Shown piece after piece: positions 1-8,129 of a stretch of DNA of 64,000 nt. The stretch is from Mucilaginibacter tundrae (GTDB lineage Bacteria; Bacteroidota; Bacteroidia; Sphingobacteriales; Sphingobacteriaceae): contig NZ_JACCBZ010000001.1 of assembly GCF_013408825.1 (NCBI RefSeq), forward strand, positions 248,001 through 312,000, given 5' to 3'. The stretch's first letter is position 1. Each line of letters begins with the position of its first letter. The notes under the pieces are model-generated. The model did not search any database and was not told the DNA's origin. It was given only the letters and a program-made list of their open reading frames with translations. The position numbers were made by a program, and so were the translations under genes.

Positions 1-1490
1 ATTTCAATGGGCGCTATGCTGAAGAAATCATAATGCATGATCTCGAATAGCAATTCGTCACCACTATATGGCGAGTCCATTTCCATAGCCAGGTAACGCA
101 AAATGGTGATGATCTTTTCGCCAAAAGGCTGCTCCAGAACATCGATCTTGCGTTTGGTGTTAACAGCAATTTTTTCTACATCCAGGTATTGCAGCAATTC
201 CTCAACCTGGCTATGATTACGGTAAATTACGGCTATCTCGTTAGGTGGCGTTCCTTTTTCGATCAGTTTTTTGATCTGCATGGCCACATCAACCACTTCT
301 TTGCCGGGATTTTCATATTCGCGGATAACCGGTTGAACGGCTAATTCACTAAAACGTGGATGTGAAGCCTGCAGGTCTTTATCCAACTTTAGCTGACTGG
401 TTAAACGCTCGTTATTATTATTGATTAGCGCCTTAGAAACATTAAGAATCTGCTGGTTTGATCGGTAATTATGTTTAAGCACTACGGTGTGCAAGGCGCT
501 CACATAATCGTTCGCAAAATCAAGGATGTTCTTCATGTTAGCGCCTTGAAATTTGAAGATCGACTGATCGTCATCACCCACCACAAAAACGTTAGGAGTT
601 TCCCAATAATTGAGTAAAAACTTCAATAGTTCATTTTGGGAACCACTGGTATCCTGAAACTCATCCACCAAAATATATTGATAACGCTCCTGGTATTTAC
701 GTAAAATTTCTTCATTCTCACGGAAAGCCTTCAGCACCCAGATGATCATGTCATCATAATCATACCAGTTATTGGTGGCCATTTTAGCGGCGTAGTTTTT
801 GTATTCGTTAACAGCAGCTATCAGCTTTTGCATGGCTTCAGCAACTTTATCAATGTCTTTTTGTTTGGTGTCACCGATTTTTATACCGGCTTTAGCATTG
901 GCTCTTTTATAGATAAACTCTTCCCGGTTAGGTAGATCGTCTAAATATTCTTTTACGGCTGCCGCGATGGAGTCTTCGCTCCAGCCTTCACTTTTCATGG
1001 TAGAGAACAGGCGTTTTAATCTTGGTGCATCAAAATAAACATCACCGGTAAAACGCTTTAATAAATGCTCATTCGGGAACTCATCCACCAACTCGCGGAA
1101 CAGCATAGCGCCATCCAATTCTGACAATGGTTCCAGATTCAGTTTGCCAAAATACTCCAGGTTTTCCTGAATGATCTCGTTACAAAAAGCATGAAAGGTA
1201 TAAATATTAACCCGGTATGCATCCGGCCCAATAAAATCAAACAAACGCTTGCGCATGGCAATTGCGCCCGCATCGGTATAGGTTAAACAAAGTATTTCGT
1301 TTGGCAGGGCATCCGTATCGGTTAATATTTTCCCAATACGTGCCGCTAGTATTTGTGTTTTACCTGTGCCGGGCCCGGCAACCACCAGTACCGGCCCATC
1401 CATCTTATTAACCGCGGCCAGTTGCTCGGGGTTAAGGTTGGCTAATGCTTCTTGAAATTTCTCGTTATATTTATTGGCGGATGATTGCAT
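1..1490 (-). CDS. UvrD/PcrA-like ATP-dependent DNA helicase (5' part, cut by the window edge)
   Basis: The minus frame is open from an ATG at 1490 to the left edge, about 496 codons, so the C-terminal part lies outside the window. Superfamily 1A helicase motifs are clear: Walker A GPGTGKT at about residues 39-45, a TFHAFC motif near residue 98, the Walker B/motif II stretch LVDEFQDT, and motif III VVGDDDQSIFKFQG. Such proteins unwind DNA 3'-5' with ATP during repair or recombination. Bacteroidota homologues are roughly 1000 aa and can carry a C-terminal nuclease-like domain, which cannot be checked here. It is divergent in sequence from a housekeeping UvrD, so I give no gene symbol. The next gene downstream in transcription is outside the window; upstream lies a toxin-antitoxin pair. 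Confidence 0.93.
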   Translation of the reverse strand, partial: MQSSANKYNEKFQEALANLNPEQLAAVNKMDGPVLVVAGPGTGKTQILAARIGKILTDTDALPNEILCLTYTDAGAIAMRKRLFDFIGPDAYRVNIYTFHAFCNEIIQENLEYFGKLNLEPLSELDGAMLFRELVDEFPNEHLLKRFTGDVYFDAPRLKRLFSTMKSEGWSEDSIAAAVKEYLDDLPNREEFIYKRANAKAGIKIGDTKQKDIDKVAEAMQKLIAAVNEYKNYAAKMATNNWYDYDDMIIWVLKAFRENEEILRKYQERYQYILVDEFQDTSGSQNELLKFLLNYWETPNVFVVGDDDQSIFKFQGANMKNILDFANDYVSALHTVVLKHNYRSNQQILNVSKALINNNNERLTSQLKLDKDLQASHPRFSELAVQPVIREYENPGKEVVDVAMQIKKLIEKGTPPNEIAVIYRNHSQVEELLQYLDVEKIAVNTKRKIDVLEQPFGEKIITILRYLAMEMDSPYSGDELLFEIMHYDFFSIAPIE

Positions 1491-1579
1491 AGTTGTAAGA
1501 TAAAGATAGGCAAATACAATATATATATCCTTTTATAGAATAGAAGAAGAAACTGTAAGCCTTTATAAGATATATGAAT

Positions 1580-1864
1580 TTATAATATTGGCTCTTGCCT
1601 ATTATCCCAAAAGAATAAAATAGTTATGAATTCGTGATGAACTTCATAAAACATAGAGGTTTGTTTGGTTATCACAGCTTGTCTTACATTGTTACTGATT
1701 GATGACTTGTACATATAAGGTTGGTCGGAGATAAGTGTTATTACCTTGTTAGCATGATTTACAAAATCGGCAGCTTCTTTGTCTGTCCATTTTGTTTCAA
1801 TTAGTAAAACTATGCTGTCGAAAGTATCGGTAGCCTCGCCTGTCCAAAAAACGGCTAAGCTCAT
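1580..1864 (-). CDS. ParE/RelE-family type II toxin
   Basis: A 94-aa protein with the layout of the ParE/RelE fold: an N-terminal strand (LAVFWTGEA), two helices with a WTDKEAADFV segment, then strands ending in ITILFFWDNRQEP, a C-terminal pattern typical of this family. Such toxins act on DNA gyrase (ParE) or ribosome-bound mRNA (RelE); the target cannot be told from the sequence. Its start codon overlaps the stop codon of the preceding gene by 4 bp (ATGA arrangement), which implies translational coupling with the antitoxin encoded just upstream. It lacks an obvious RelE catalytic set, so ParE-like is slightly favoured. Family assignment is good, activity is inferred. Confidence 0.8.
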   Translation of the reverse strand: MSLAVFWTGEATDTFDSIVLLIETKWTDKEAADFVNHANKVITLISDQPYMYKSSISNNVRQAVITKQTSMFYEVHHEFITILFFWDNRQEPIL

Positions 1865-2088
1865 AAATACCGGGTATATTTTTTCATAACCTCATCATGC
1901 GAGGTTAATTTGCCTTCTGCCGCTTGCTTTTGAGCACGACTAATACCTGCTTTTACTTGTTCAGGCAAATCGTTCCAAAAATCTTTCTCCTGACTTTCAA
2001 ATATTTGCTTAATTTGATTTAATACAGCTTCATCATCTGTTTCCAGAAGACGTTTTGCTAATGCAATTTTTTCTGTCTGTACATTCAT
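1861..2088 (-). CDS. Putative antitoxin of the ParE/RelE-type module
   Basis: A small acidic, helix-rich protein of 75 aa (ATG at 2088; a TTG two codons upstream is a less likely start). It precedes and overlaps the toxin gene by 4 bp, the usual antitoxin-first order. The middle part (IKQIFESQEKDFWNDLPEQVKAGISRAQKQAAEG) and the C-terminal KLTSHDEVMKKY resemble the small antitoxins paired with ParE-type toxins in Bacteroidota. It has no clear ribbon-helix-helix or Xre DNA-binding motif that I can identify, so how it represses its own operon is unclear. The role is inferred mainly from gene order, size and overlap. Confidence 0.72.
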   Translation of the reverse strand: MNVQTEKIALAKRLLETDDEAVLNQIKQIFESQEKDFWNDLPEQVKAGISRAQKQAAEGKLTSHDEVMKKYTRYL

Positions 2089-2110
2089 ATTCAAATTTAC
2101 TATAATTCCC

Positions 2111-2794
2111 TCAATTTTTCACTTCTCCTTCATGCGCCAGTTTTACAATATCCAGCACTTCTAAAACATGTTTATCATAACCGATTAATGTGCTATTGAT
2201 CATTGCCTGACCTAACTCCGCCAATGTGCTAACCGTTTTTGGGAAGAATCTACGCATGATAGGAAATAGCCAAATGAAATACTTGTAATAAGGCAAGGTA
2301 TTTTTTAATCCCTTAGTCGGTTTCATACCGCCCGGTCTGAAATTGTATACTGCTTTAAAAGGCAGTTTCAATAAATCATTCTCGGTTTTGCCTTTTACGC
2401 GGGCCCACATCGAGCTGCCGTTTTCGGTACTGTCGGTATTGGCGCCGGATATATAGCAGAATTCCATATCAGCATTTTGCTTAACCAGCGTTTCTGCAAA
2501 ATTCATGGTGAGCGTGTAAGTTAGTTTGTAATATTCAGGCTCTTTCATACCAACGGACGAAACGCCTAGGCAAAAATAACAGGCATCATAACCAGCTAAC
2601 TGATCTTCAATAGGCGACAGATCAAAAAAGTCAGCATGAATAATTTCCTTCAATTTTGGATGGGTAAAGCCGGAGGGTTTACGGTTTACGATCAATACCT
2701 GCTCAATCTGAGGATTAAGTAAGCACTCATGCATTACGCCTTCGCCTACCATGCCGGTTGCGCCGGTAACTATTACCTTTATTTTTTTGTCCAT
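2111..2794 (-). CDS. NAD(P)-binding Rossmann-fold oxidoreductase (epimerase-like)
   Basis: A 227-aa protein with an N-terminal nucleotide-binding loop GATGMVG (residues about 11-17) after a beta-strand VIVTGATG, as in atypical short-chain dehydrogenases of the HTATIP2/YbjT type. The later FCYISGAN segment and the RPGGMKP segment match the strand and loop that line the active site in this group. The substrate is not predictable. It ends 16 bp before the antitoxin start and begins only 4 bp after the stop of the GH3 gene, so it probably shares a transcript with the GH3 gene. No signal peptide; expected to be cytoplasmic. Confidence 0.8.
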   Translation of the reverse strand: MDKKIKVIVTGATGMVGEGVMHECLLNPQIEQVLIVNRKPSGFTHPKLKEIIHADFFDLSPIEDQLAGYDACYFCLGVSSVGMKEPEYYKLTYTLTMNFAETLVKQNADMEFCYISGANTDSTENGSSMWARVKGKTENDLLKLPFKAVYNFRPGGMKPTKGLKNTLPYYKYFIWLFPIMRRFFPKTVSTLAELGQAMINSTLIGYDKHVLEVLDIVKLAHEGEVKN

Positions 2795-2798
2795 GATT

Positions 2799-4523
2799 TT
2801 ATAAGCTTATGCCTGCACCGTTTTTAAAGTATTCATTTACACTAACTGATAGTTTACCGCTTGGTTTTAAACGCTGTGTAATAACTTTAACTGCAGAGCG
2901 CTGTAAATCGTCACTGTTTTGATACGCCATTATTAATGCACCAGCTTTTTCAATTCCCGGTAAACCTGCAATACTGTAAGCATTAGCAAAAACACTTATT
3001 ACCGTATTTTTTCTTGAGGCAAGTTGGGTAATCAATCGTTTAACATCAGCATTATAATCCAGCTTACTTGCCGGGCGCTTGCGCGAATCATGGATGCTGA
3101 TATAAACTTGTCCGTAGTTTTTTAACATGGTTAACAAGTTATTTATATCAGCGGCAGATTCGTTTTTGCTGATCATAATGATCCGGCAATCGGCATACCA
3201 GTGCGACAGATCCTGCTGGAAGACGGTTGGTTGAGTAACGCCAATGCTTACTATGGCAGTTTTCAGTATTGGATTAAGTTGTAATGAGGCAGCATTACCC
3301 TTTAGTAATGTAATAGATGCATCGCTTAATTGCTGTACAAGCTCTTTTTCAGCAGGACGGTTTAAATCGGCTACTAAGTTATTTATAGGCGTTTCGTGAT
3401 AACTATTCAGGCCTGCCCAATACTTGGCTGCAAGTACTTTTTTTACTTTGGCATCAAATTCTTCTTCCGTGATCTGATCGTTACGAATCGCTCTTCTGAT
3501 CTTCCTTATAGCCAGATCTGAGTTTGGCGAAAGCTCCAAAACATCATTCCCTGCTAAAAATGCCCGTACATCTGCATCGCCATTCGGGAAATATTTTACA
3601 ACGCCCCTCATTTCCATCGCGTCAGAAACGACAAGACCTTTAAAACCCAGCGAATCCTTTAAAATGCCTGTTACTATTTTGCGGGATAATGTTGAAGGCA
3701 GGTGTTTGGTACTATCTAGTGAGGGAATATCCATATGAGCTATCATTATCCCGCTTATGCCGGCTTTTATTGCTTCACGGAAAGGATATTCCTCTAATGT
3801 ATCTAAACGCTCCCTGCTAAAAGGTAACAAGGGCAGGTCAAAGTGTGAATCAACATTGGTATCGCCGTGACCGGGGAAATGTTTAGCTGTGGTGAGCAAG
3901 CCCTCGCTTTGCATGCCCGTAAAATAAGCGATGCCTTTAACGGCAACATTATATTTATTATCACCAAATGAACGGTAACCGATCACCGGGTTATCGGGAT
4001 TATTGTTGATATCCATGTCCGGCCCGAAATTCATTTGCATGCCTATGCGCTTAAAATCATAAGCCACCATTTGCCCCATTTTATAGATCAGGGTATTATC
4101 CTGTACGGCACCCAAAGTCATTTGGTAAGGATAGGAGATAGTGGAATCCAGGCGCATACCCAAGCCCCATTCGCCATCCTGCGCGATAATCAACGGCACT
4201 TTTGATATTTTTTGATAGCGATTGATCAATTGTGCCTGTCGCACCGGCCCTCCCTGAAAGAACACTAAACCGCCAACTTGTTCATTTTTTATGACATTAG
4301 CCACCGAGTCTTCATAAGCCAAACCGAGGTTAGTATGTGCCCGCACAAAAAATAACTGGGCAACTTTTTGCCTTCGGTTAAGTTTTTTAAATACCGAATC
4401 GACCCAATGGTTTTGTCTGTTTAATGATTGTATATAGCTTTCTTTTTGTGCGAATGCGCTAACGGCAATAAAATTCAAGGTTAAAAACAAGCTATAAATA
4501 AAGCTTTTTTTGGTAGTGGCCAT
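2799..4523 (-). CDS. Glycoside hydrolase family 3, NagZ-like beta-N-acetylhexosaminidase
   Basis: A 574-aa protein with an N-terminal hydrophobic export signal ending near AFAQ (residues about 8-25). The GH3 catalytic barrel carries the family hallmark KHFPGHGDTNVDSH near residue 215, whose His/Asp pair is the general acid/base of NagZ-type enzymes. The nucleophile Asp is likely in VVSDAMEMRG near residue 300. A C-terminal alpha/beta sandwich domain follows. NagZ enzymes remove N-acetylglucosamine from muropeptides or chitin-like chains. The signal peptide points to a periplasmic or surface enzyme. Many Bacteroidota relatives continue into a class-C beta-lactamase domain; this one stops after GH3-C. 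Its start is 126 bp from a divergent outer-membrane protein gene. Confidence 0.9.
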   Translation of the reverse strand: MATTKKSFIYSLFLTLNFIAVSAFAQKESYIQSLNRQNHWVDSVFKKLNRRQKVAQLFFVRAHTNLGLAYEDSVANVIKNEQVGGLVFFQGGPVRQAQLINRYQKISKVPLIIAQDGEWGLGMRLDSTISYPYQMTLGAVQDNTLIYKMGQMVAYDFKRIGMQMNFGPDMDINNNPDNPVIGYRSFGDNKYNVAVKGIAYFTGMQSEGLLTTAKHFPGHGDTNVDSHFDLPLLPFSRERLDTLEEYPFREAIKAGISGIMIAHMDIPSLDSTKHLPSTLSRKIVTGILKDSLGFKGLVVSDAMEMRGVVKYFPNGDADVRAFLAGNDVLELSPNSDLAIRKIRRAIRNDQITEEEFDAKVKKVLAAKYWAGLNSYHETPINNLVADLNRPAEKELVQQLSDASITLLKGNAASLQLNPILKTAIVSIGVTQPTVFQQDLSHWYADCRIIMISKNESAADINNLLTMLKNYGQVYISIHDSRKRPASKLDYNADVKRLITQLASRKNTVISVFANAYSIAGLPGIEKAGALIMAYQNSDDLQRSAVKVITQRLKPSGKLSVSVNEYFKNGAGISL

Positions 4524-4649
4524 AGTTCAAATGTAGGTAAAACTTAAATTGTATGGCATGGTTTTAGTTTCAGCCTATAAAAAAATTACAAAGTAAAATA
4601 AACCTTTGGTTTAATAATTACTCTATGTGTTATATTAAAATATGAAAAC

Positions 4650-5330
4650 ATGAAAAAAATTCTTTTACTATTAGCTCTCGGGGTCATGTTTGCAGGCTCT
4701 GTTAGCGCGCAGGAATATTATTATGGCCCACGACGCGTAGTGGTTAGACACCGTAGACCCGAAAGAGATAACCACGACGATTTTAATCGTGTAAGGGTGG
4801 GTGTTACAGGTGGTTTAAACCTGGCAAATACCGTTAGCGGATATGATAATAATGTTAGCACGGGTACTATAGCAGGTTTTAACGCAGGCTTATTTCTTGA
4901 TGTGCCATTGATTTATCCTTTATCTTTTGAGCCTGAAGTTTTATACTCACAAAAGGGATATAGCGCCAACACACCTGATGGACATTTTACTTCGCGTGAA
5001 GATTTTATTGACGTGCCATTGTTAGCTAAATTTAAATTAGCACCTGGATTTAATTTCCTGATAGGCCCTCAATTATCGTTTTTAACTAACACCACCAATA
5101 CTTATAGCAGCGGCTTTACCGTTACTGAGCAAGATCATCAAAACAACAATAATGGTAATAATACTTTCCTTGATGGTGTAATTGGCGTTAGTTTTGACCT
5201 TAATCAAAATGTTGAATTACGTGCTCGTTATACTATTGACTTTAACCAGGGAGATGGTTATGGCGATTCGTATGTACCAGATTACCGCAACCAGGTGTTT
5301 CAAATTGGCTTAGGTATTAAGTTTGACTAA
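4650..5330 (+). CDS. Outer-membrane beta-barrel protein (PorT-like family)
   Basis: A 226-aa protein with a textbook signal peptide (MKKILLLLALGVMFAG, cleavage near VSAQ) followed by a basic spacer (RRVVVRHRRPERDN). Alternating beta-strands end in a terminal strand with aromatic F (NQVFQIGLGIKFD), the outer-membrane insertion signal. Strands such as VGVTGGLNLAN and FEPEVLYSQKGY are typical of the PorT-like outer_membrane_beta-barrel families of Bacteroidota. Function is unknown; it is probably a small eight-stranded barrel. It stands alone, divergent from the GH3 gene, and is followed by an inverted repeat. Confidence 0.88.
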   Translation: MKKILLLLALGVMFAGSVSAQEYYYGPRRVVVRHRRPERDNHDDFNRVRVGVTGGLNLANTVSGYDNNVSTGTIAGFNAGLFLDVPLIYPLSFEPEVLYSQKGYSANTPDGHFTSREDFIDVPLLAKFKLAPGFNFLIGPQLSFLTNTTNTYSSGFTVTEQDHQNNNNGNNTFLDGVIGVSFDLNQNVELRARYTIDFNQGDGYGDSYVPDYRNQVFQIGLGIKFD

Positions 5331-5397
5331 AATTAAATTAGCCGTTAGGTTGATGTTGTGTGATAAGAGCATTAATTCTAATGGCATATTATTTATA

Positions 5398-5488
5398 GAG
5401 ATTAGAGGTTAGGGTTTTATATTTAAAGGCTGGTGTAACTGAATTGTGTTGGTGATAGCCTTTATTTTATAACCCGATCTCTAATCTC
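5398..5488. repeat. Intergenic inverted repeat (GAGATTAGAGG family)
   Basis: Left arm 5398-5431 and right arm 5457-5488 pair over about 32 nt with a few mismatches. The outer ends are GAGATTAG and CTAATCTC, the inner ends AAAGGCT and AGCCTTT. The element lies between two genes read in the same direction and could end the upstream outer-membrane protein transcript. A related sequence is found at 43786-43878. Confidence 0.75.
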
Positions 5489-5525
5489 CATTTTTATTAT
5501 AGTTAACCATTATTCTACTGAATGC

Positions 5526-5533
5526 TATATTTG
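5526..5533 (+). promoter_or_regulatory. Possible -7 promoter element TATATTTG
   Basis: The octamer TATATTTG matches the Bacteroidota -7 consensus TAnnTTTG and lies 18 bp before the ATG of the glycosyltransferase gene at 5552. I see no clear -33 TTTG at the usual distance, so this is a weak call. Confidence 0.35.
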
Positions 5534-5551
5534 AAGGCTAAACGCCCTTAA

Positions 5552-6424
5552 ATGATCTCCATAATTATATCTTCAGCTAATAGCGATCAATTACAGCAGG
5601 TTACTCAAAATATAACTACGACTATTGGCGTACCGTTTGAGATAATCGCTGTGGATAACAGCAAGGGGCAACAAGGGATTTGTACCATCTATAATAAAGG
5701 TATAGCCCAAGCTAAGTATGACATTTTATGCTTTCTGCACGAGGATATTATTATAAAAACTAATAACTGGGGCTCAATTCTAAAGAGCATTTTCGACAGT
5801 GATACAAAAATTGGTTTATTGGGTATTGTTGGTGGTGGTTATAAACCATTTACGCCATCTACCTGGGGAGGATTGGGCATAAAAAACACTTTTTCCAACG
5901 TTATTCAAAGCTATAAATACACGCAAAAAGAGCCATATCACGATTACAGAAACCCTGAAAACAGCTTATTAGAAAATGTAGCATGTGTTGATGGCGTGTG
6001 GTTAGCTACAACCAATAAAATAGCTTCGGAATTTAAATTTGACGAAGATACATTTAAAGGCTTTCATGCATATGACCTTGATTATTCGATAGCTGTTGGC
6101 TTGCATTACAAGATAGCGGTTACCTATGAAATACTTATAAATCACCTTTCCGAAGGTAAATACAGCCGGGAATGGATGGAAGACACTTTAAAGCTACATG
6201 AAAAATGGAAAGAGCAGTTACCTATAAATGCCCGTGAATTTACACCCAGGGAGTGTAGATATATGGAAAAAGTAACCTTTAAGGACTTTATTAAAAAGCT
6301 GGTTTTATTAAAATTCCCCTCTACCGTTGCCTATGAAGTATTGAAGAATAAATTCTATAAAAAATCGGGGCTTTATTGGAAACTAAAATTCTACGTGATT
6401 AAAGCATATTTATCAGGTAAATAA
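5552..6424 (+). CDS. Glycosyltransferase, GT2-like (GT-A fold)
   Basis: A 290-aa protein beginning with a GT-A nucleotide-binding strand (MISIIISSANSD) and EIIAVDNSKG. CFLHEDIII follows near residue 70, where HED stands in the position of the DxD metal-binding motif. A Trp-rich segment (STWGGLG) and a second acidic motif (CVDGVWLATTN) support a nucleotide-sugar transferase, close to the StrF-like branch of GT2-type proteins. No membrane segment is apparent. It ends 4 bp from the convergent DUF5672 gene, and the surrounding genes are also glycan genes, so a role in LPS or capsule decoration is inferred. Donor and acceptor are unknown. Confidence 0.82.
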   Translation: MISIIISSANSDQLQQVTQNITTTIGVPFEIIAVDNSKGQQGICTIYNKGIAQAKYDILCFLHEDIIIKTNNWGSILKSIFDSDTKIGLLGIVGGGYKPFTPSTWGGLGIKNTFSNVIQSYKYTQKEPYHDYRNPENSLLENVACVDGVWLATTNKIASEFKFDEDTFKGFHAYDLDYSIAVGLHYKIAVTYEILINHLSEGKYSREWMEDTLKLHEKWKEQLPINAREFTPRECRYMEKVTFKDFIKKLVLLKFPSTVAYEVLKNKFYKKSGLYWKLKFYVIKAYLSGK

Positions 6425-6428
6425 CCGA

Positions 6429-7241
6429 TCAAATATCAATGCCTATTTTTTTGAATACAGGCCTCCAAAAATCAACGTTTTTATCCCAGGCATGGCAGCC
6501 AAAAGGCAAATGATTATTATTCAATTTAAAAGCGCGTTGCGGATTAGTTTCAATTGAAAATTTAGCAGCTAATGTTAAACCAGGAATAGCAATATTCCTT
6601 TTTTTGCGGTTGAGGGCTATACTCCAAAATATATCCTCGTTAAACCAAGGATGCCTTAGAGCTATATAATGCTCAATTAATGGCTTGTATTGAATAGTGC
6701 ATTGTAAAAATTTATCTACTTTTCTTAAAGACAAGCCGCCGTTACCCACCCTATCCTCAATTTGCTTACCTATTTTCGGCAGTCCATCTTTATACTTGGC
6801 ATTATAACGCATGTATAAATAGTTTTTTAGTTTAGTAAAGGCTTTATCAAAACCATTTTTATAACCTTTTAACCGCAGCCAAGGCGCACCTATGTAATCA
6901 TAACCTAAATCGCACCAATAATCCAATTGATCTGAAAATACAAATGCATCTAATTGATAAATCAATATAAATTCATACTCAACAAAGCTTTTGTAAAACA
7001 CTTCGGCCATTAAAAGTTCATTGTAGCCATGTACGCTTTTAAAATAATGGTCATCGAATGATATTACCGAAAAACCTGTATCAGCTACAAATGCATCTAT
7101 ATTTAAAGAGTGGGGCTTAACAAATATTACGGGATGTTTACTCAGAACGGCCCGGCATTGTTTTAATGCAATAATTTCATAGTCAGACAGCCGCGTTTGA
7201 TAAATAGGTATTACAACTGCTGCCTTATTTTTTTTATCCAT
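6429..7241 (-). CDS. DUF5672 family protein, probable glycan-assembly enzyme
   Basis: A 270-aa protein matching the DUF5672 pattern: AAVVIPIYQ start, FILIYQLDAFVF near residue 95, DYIGAPW near residue 120, VGNGGLSLRKV near residue 170, and NEDIFWS near residue 206. This set resembles glycosyltransferase GT-A proteins, with QLDAF taking the metal-site position. It is therefore likely to be a glycosyltransferase, though the family has no established activity that I know of. It sits between two glycosyltransferase genes on the opposite strand. A TAGTTTTG -7-like element lies on the minus strand at 7269-7262, about 20 bp before the start. Confidence 0.8.
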   Translation of the reverse strand: MDKKNKAAVVIPIYQTRLSDYEIIALKQCRAVLSKHPVIFVKPHSLNIDAFVADTGFSVISFDDHYFKSVHGYNELLMAEVFYKSFVEYEFILIYQLDAFVFSDQLDYWCDLGYDYIGAPWLRLKGYKNGFDKAFTKLKNYLYMRYNAKYKDGLPKIGKQIEDRVGNGGLSLRKVDKFLQCTIQYKPLIEHYIALRHPWFNEDIFWSIALNRKKRNIAIPGLTLAAKFSIETNPQRAFKLNNNHLPFGCHAWDKNVDFWRPVFKKIGIDI

Positions 7242-7378
7242 ACCGTATTATTAACCCTTTGCAAAACTAAGAAGCGAAAAGCCAATAGCAATTATCGTTA
7301 TTATTATTTGTTATAAATGAGTGATTACTGCTAATGTTGTTTATACTAACTTAGCCAACATAATTATTACAATGAAAT

Positions 7379-8119
7379 ATGGCTGTTACGCAAGTAAAAC
7401 CTTCAATAAGCAATGGCGACACCAATATGCGTATATCGGTAATTATTGTAACCTATAATGCTGTTGAATATTTACAAAATTGTTTAAACAGCATATATGA
7501 ACAACAATACCCTGCAATAGATATTGTTGTTATAGACGGTAAAAGCACCGATGGCACAGTAGAAGTGTTGCAAAACAATACTGATCGTATCCATTTTTGG
7601 TTAAGCGAGCAGGATAAGGGCATATATGACGCCATGAATAAGGCCCTGCCGCATATTACAGGGCAGTGGGTTTATTTTTTAGGGGCAGACGATACCCTGT
7701 TGCCTGCGTTCTCAGAGATGGTTTTGCATTTAACTAATCCTGGGAATATCTACTACGGTAATGTTTTAGCTGATGGGGTTAAACGCTCAGGGCTTATATC
7801 CGCATATTATATGGCTAAGGGCGGTATTTATCATCAGGCTATTATCTATCCTAAATCGGTATTTGATAAATATACTTACAATACCAATTATAAAATTGCA
7901 GCCGATTATGCGCTTAACATGCAGCTTTACAAAGACAAGAATTACAAATTTACTTACGTAGATATTGTCATCGCTAACTATAACCACACAGGTATATCAT
8001 CGCGTATTGTTGACGAAGCGTTTGAAAAAGATAAAACCAAACTAATATTATCCAATTTTGAAGCCAAAATTGGGTTTAGATATCTATTCAGATTGTTTAA
8101 AGCGAAACTCTCTAAATAA
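7379..8119 (+). CDS. Family 2 glycosyltransferase
   Basis: The GT2 core is clear: MRISVIIVTYNAVEYLQNCLNSI, VVIDGKSTDGT, WLSEQDKGIYDAMNKAL and YFLGADDTLL, where ADD provides the DxD-type metal site. QDKGIYDAMNKG-type sequences are typical of WcaA/PGL-like transferases for colanic acid and O-antigen. The frame opens at 7379 (ATG, 246 aa), but the family usually begins at the second ATG at 7427, just before RISVIIVTYN, so the protein may be 230 aa. No SD site helps to choose. It is convergent with the ABC exporter gene, 10 bp away. A surface-glycan role is inferred from neighbours. Confidence 0.9.
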   Translation: MAVTQVKPSISNGDTNMRISVIIVTYNAVEYLQNCLNSIYEQQYPAIDIVVIDGKSTDGTVEVLQNNTDRIHFWLSEQDKGIYDAMNKALPHITGQWVYFLGADDTLLPAFSEMVLHLTNPGNIYYGNVLADGVKRSGLISAYYMAKGGIYHQAIIYPKSVFDKYTYNTNYKIAADYALNMQLYKDKNYKFTYVDIVIANYNHTGISSRIVDEAFEKDKTKLILSNFEAKIGFRYLFRLFKAKLSK

Positions 8120-8129
8120 ATTAAGTATA

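Noticed and set aside
2799..4523. Truncated GH3/beta-lactamase fusion (pseudogene)
   Set aside because: The GH3 catalytic and C-terminal domains are both complete and no beta-lactamase remnant follows; it is more likely a normal shorter member.
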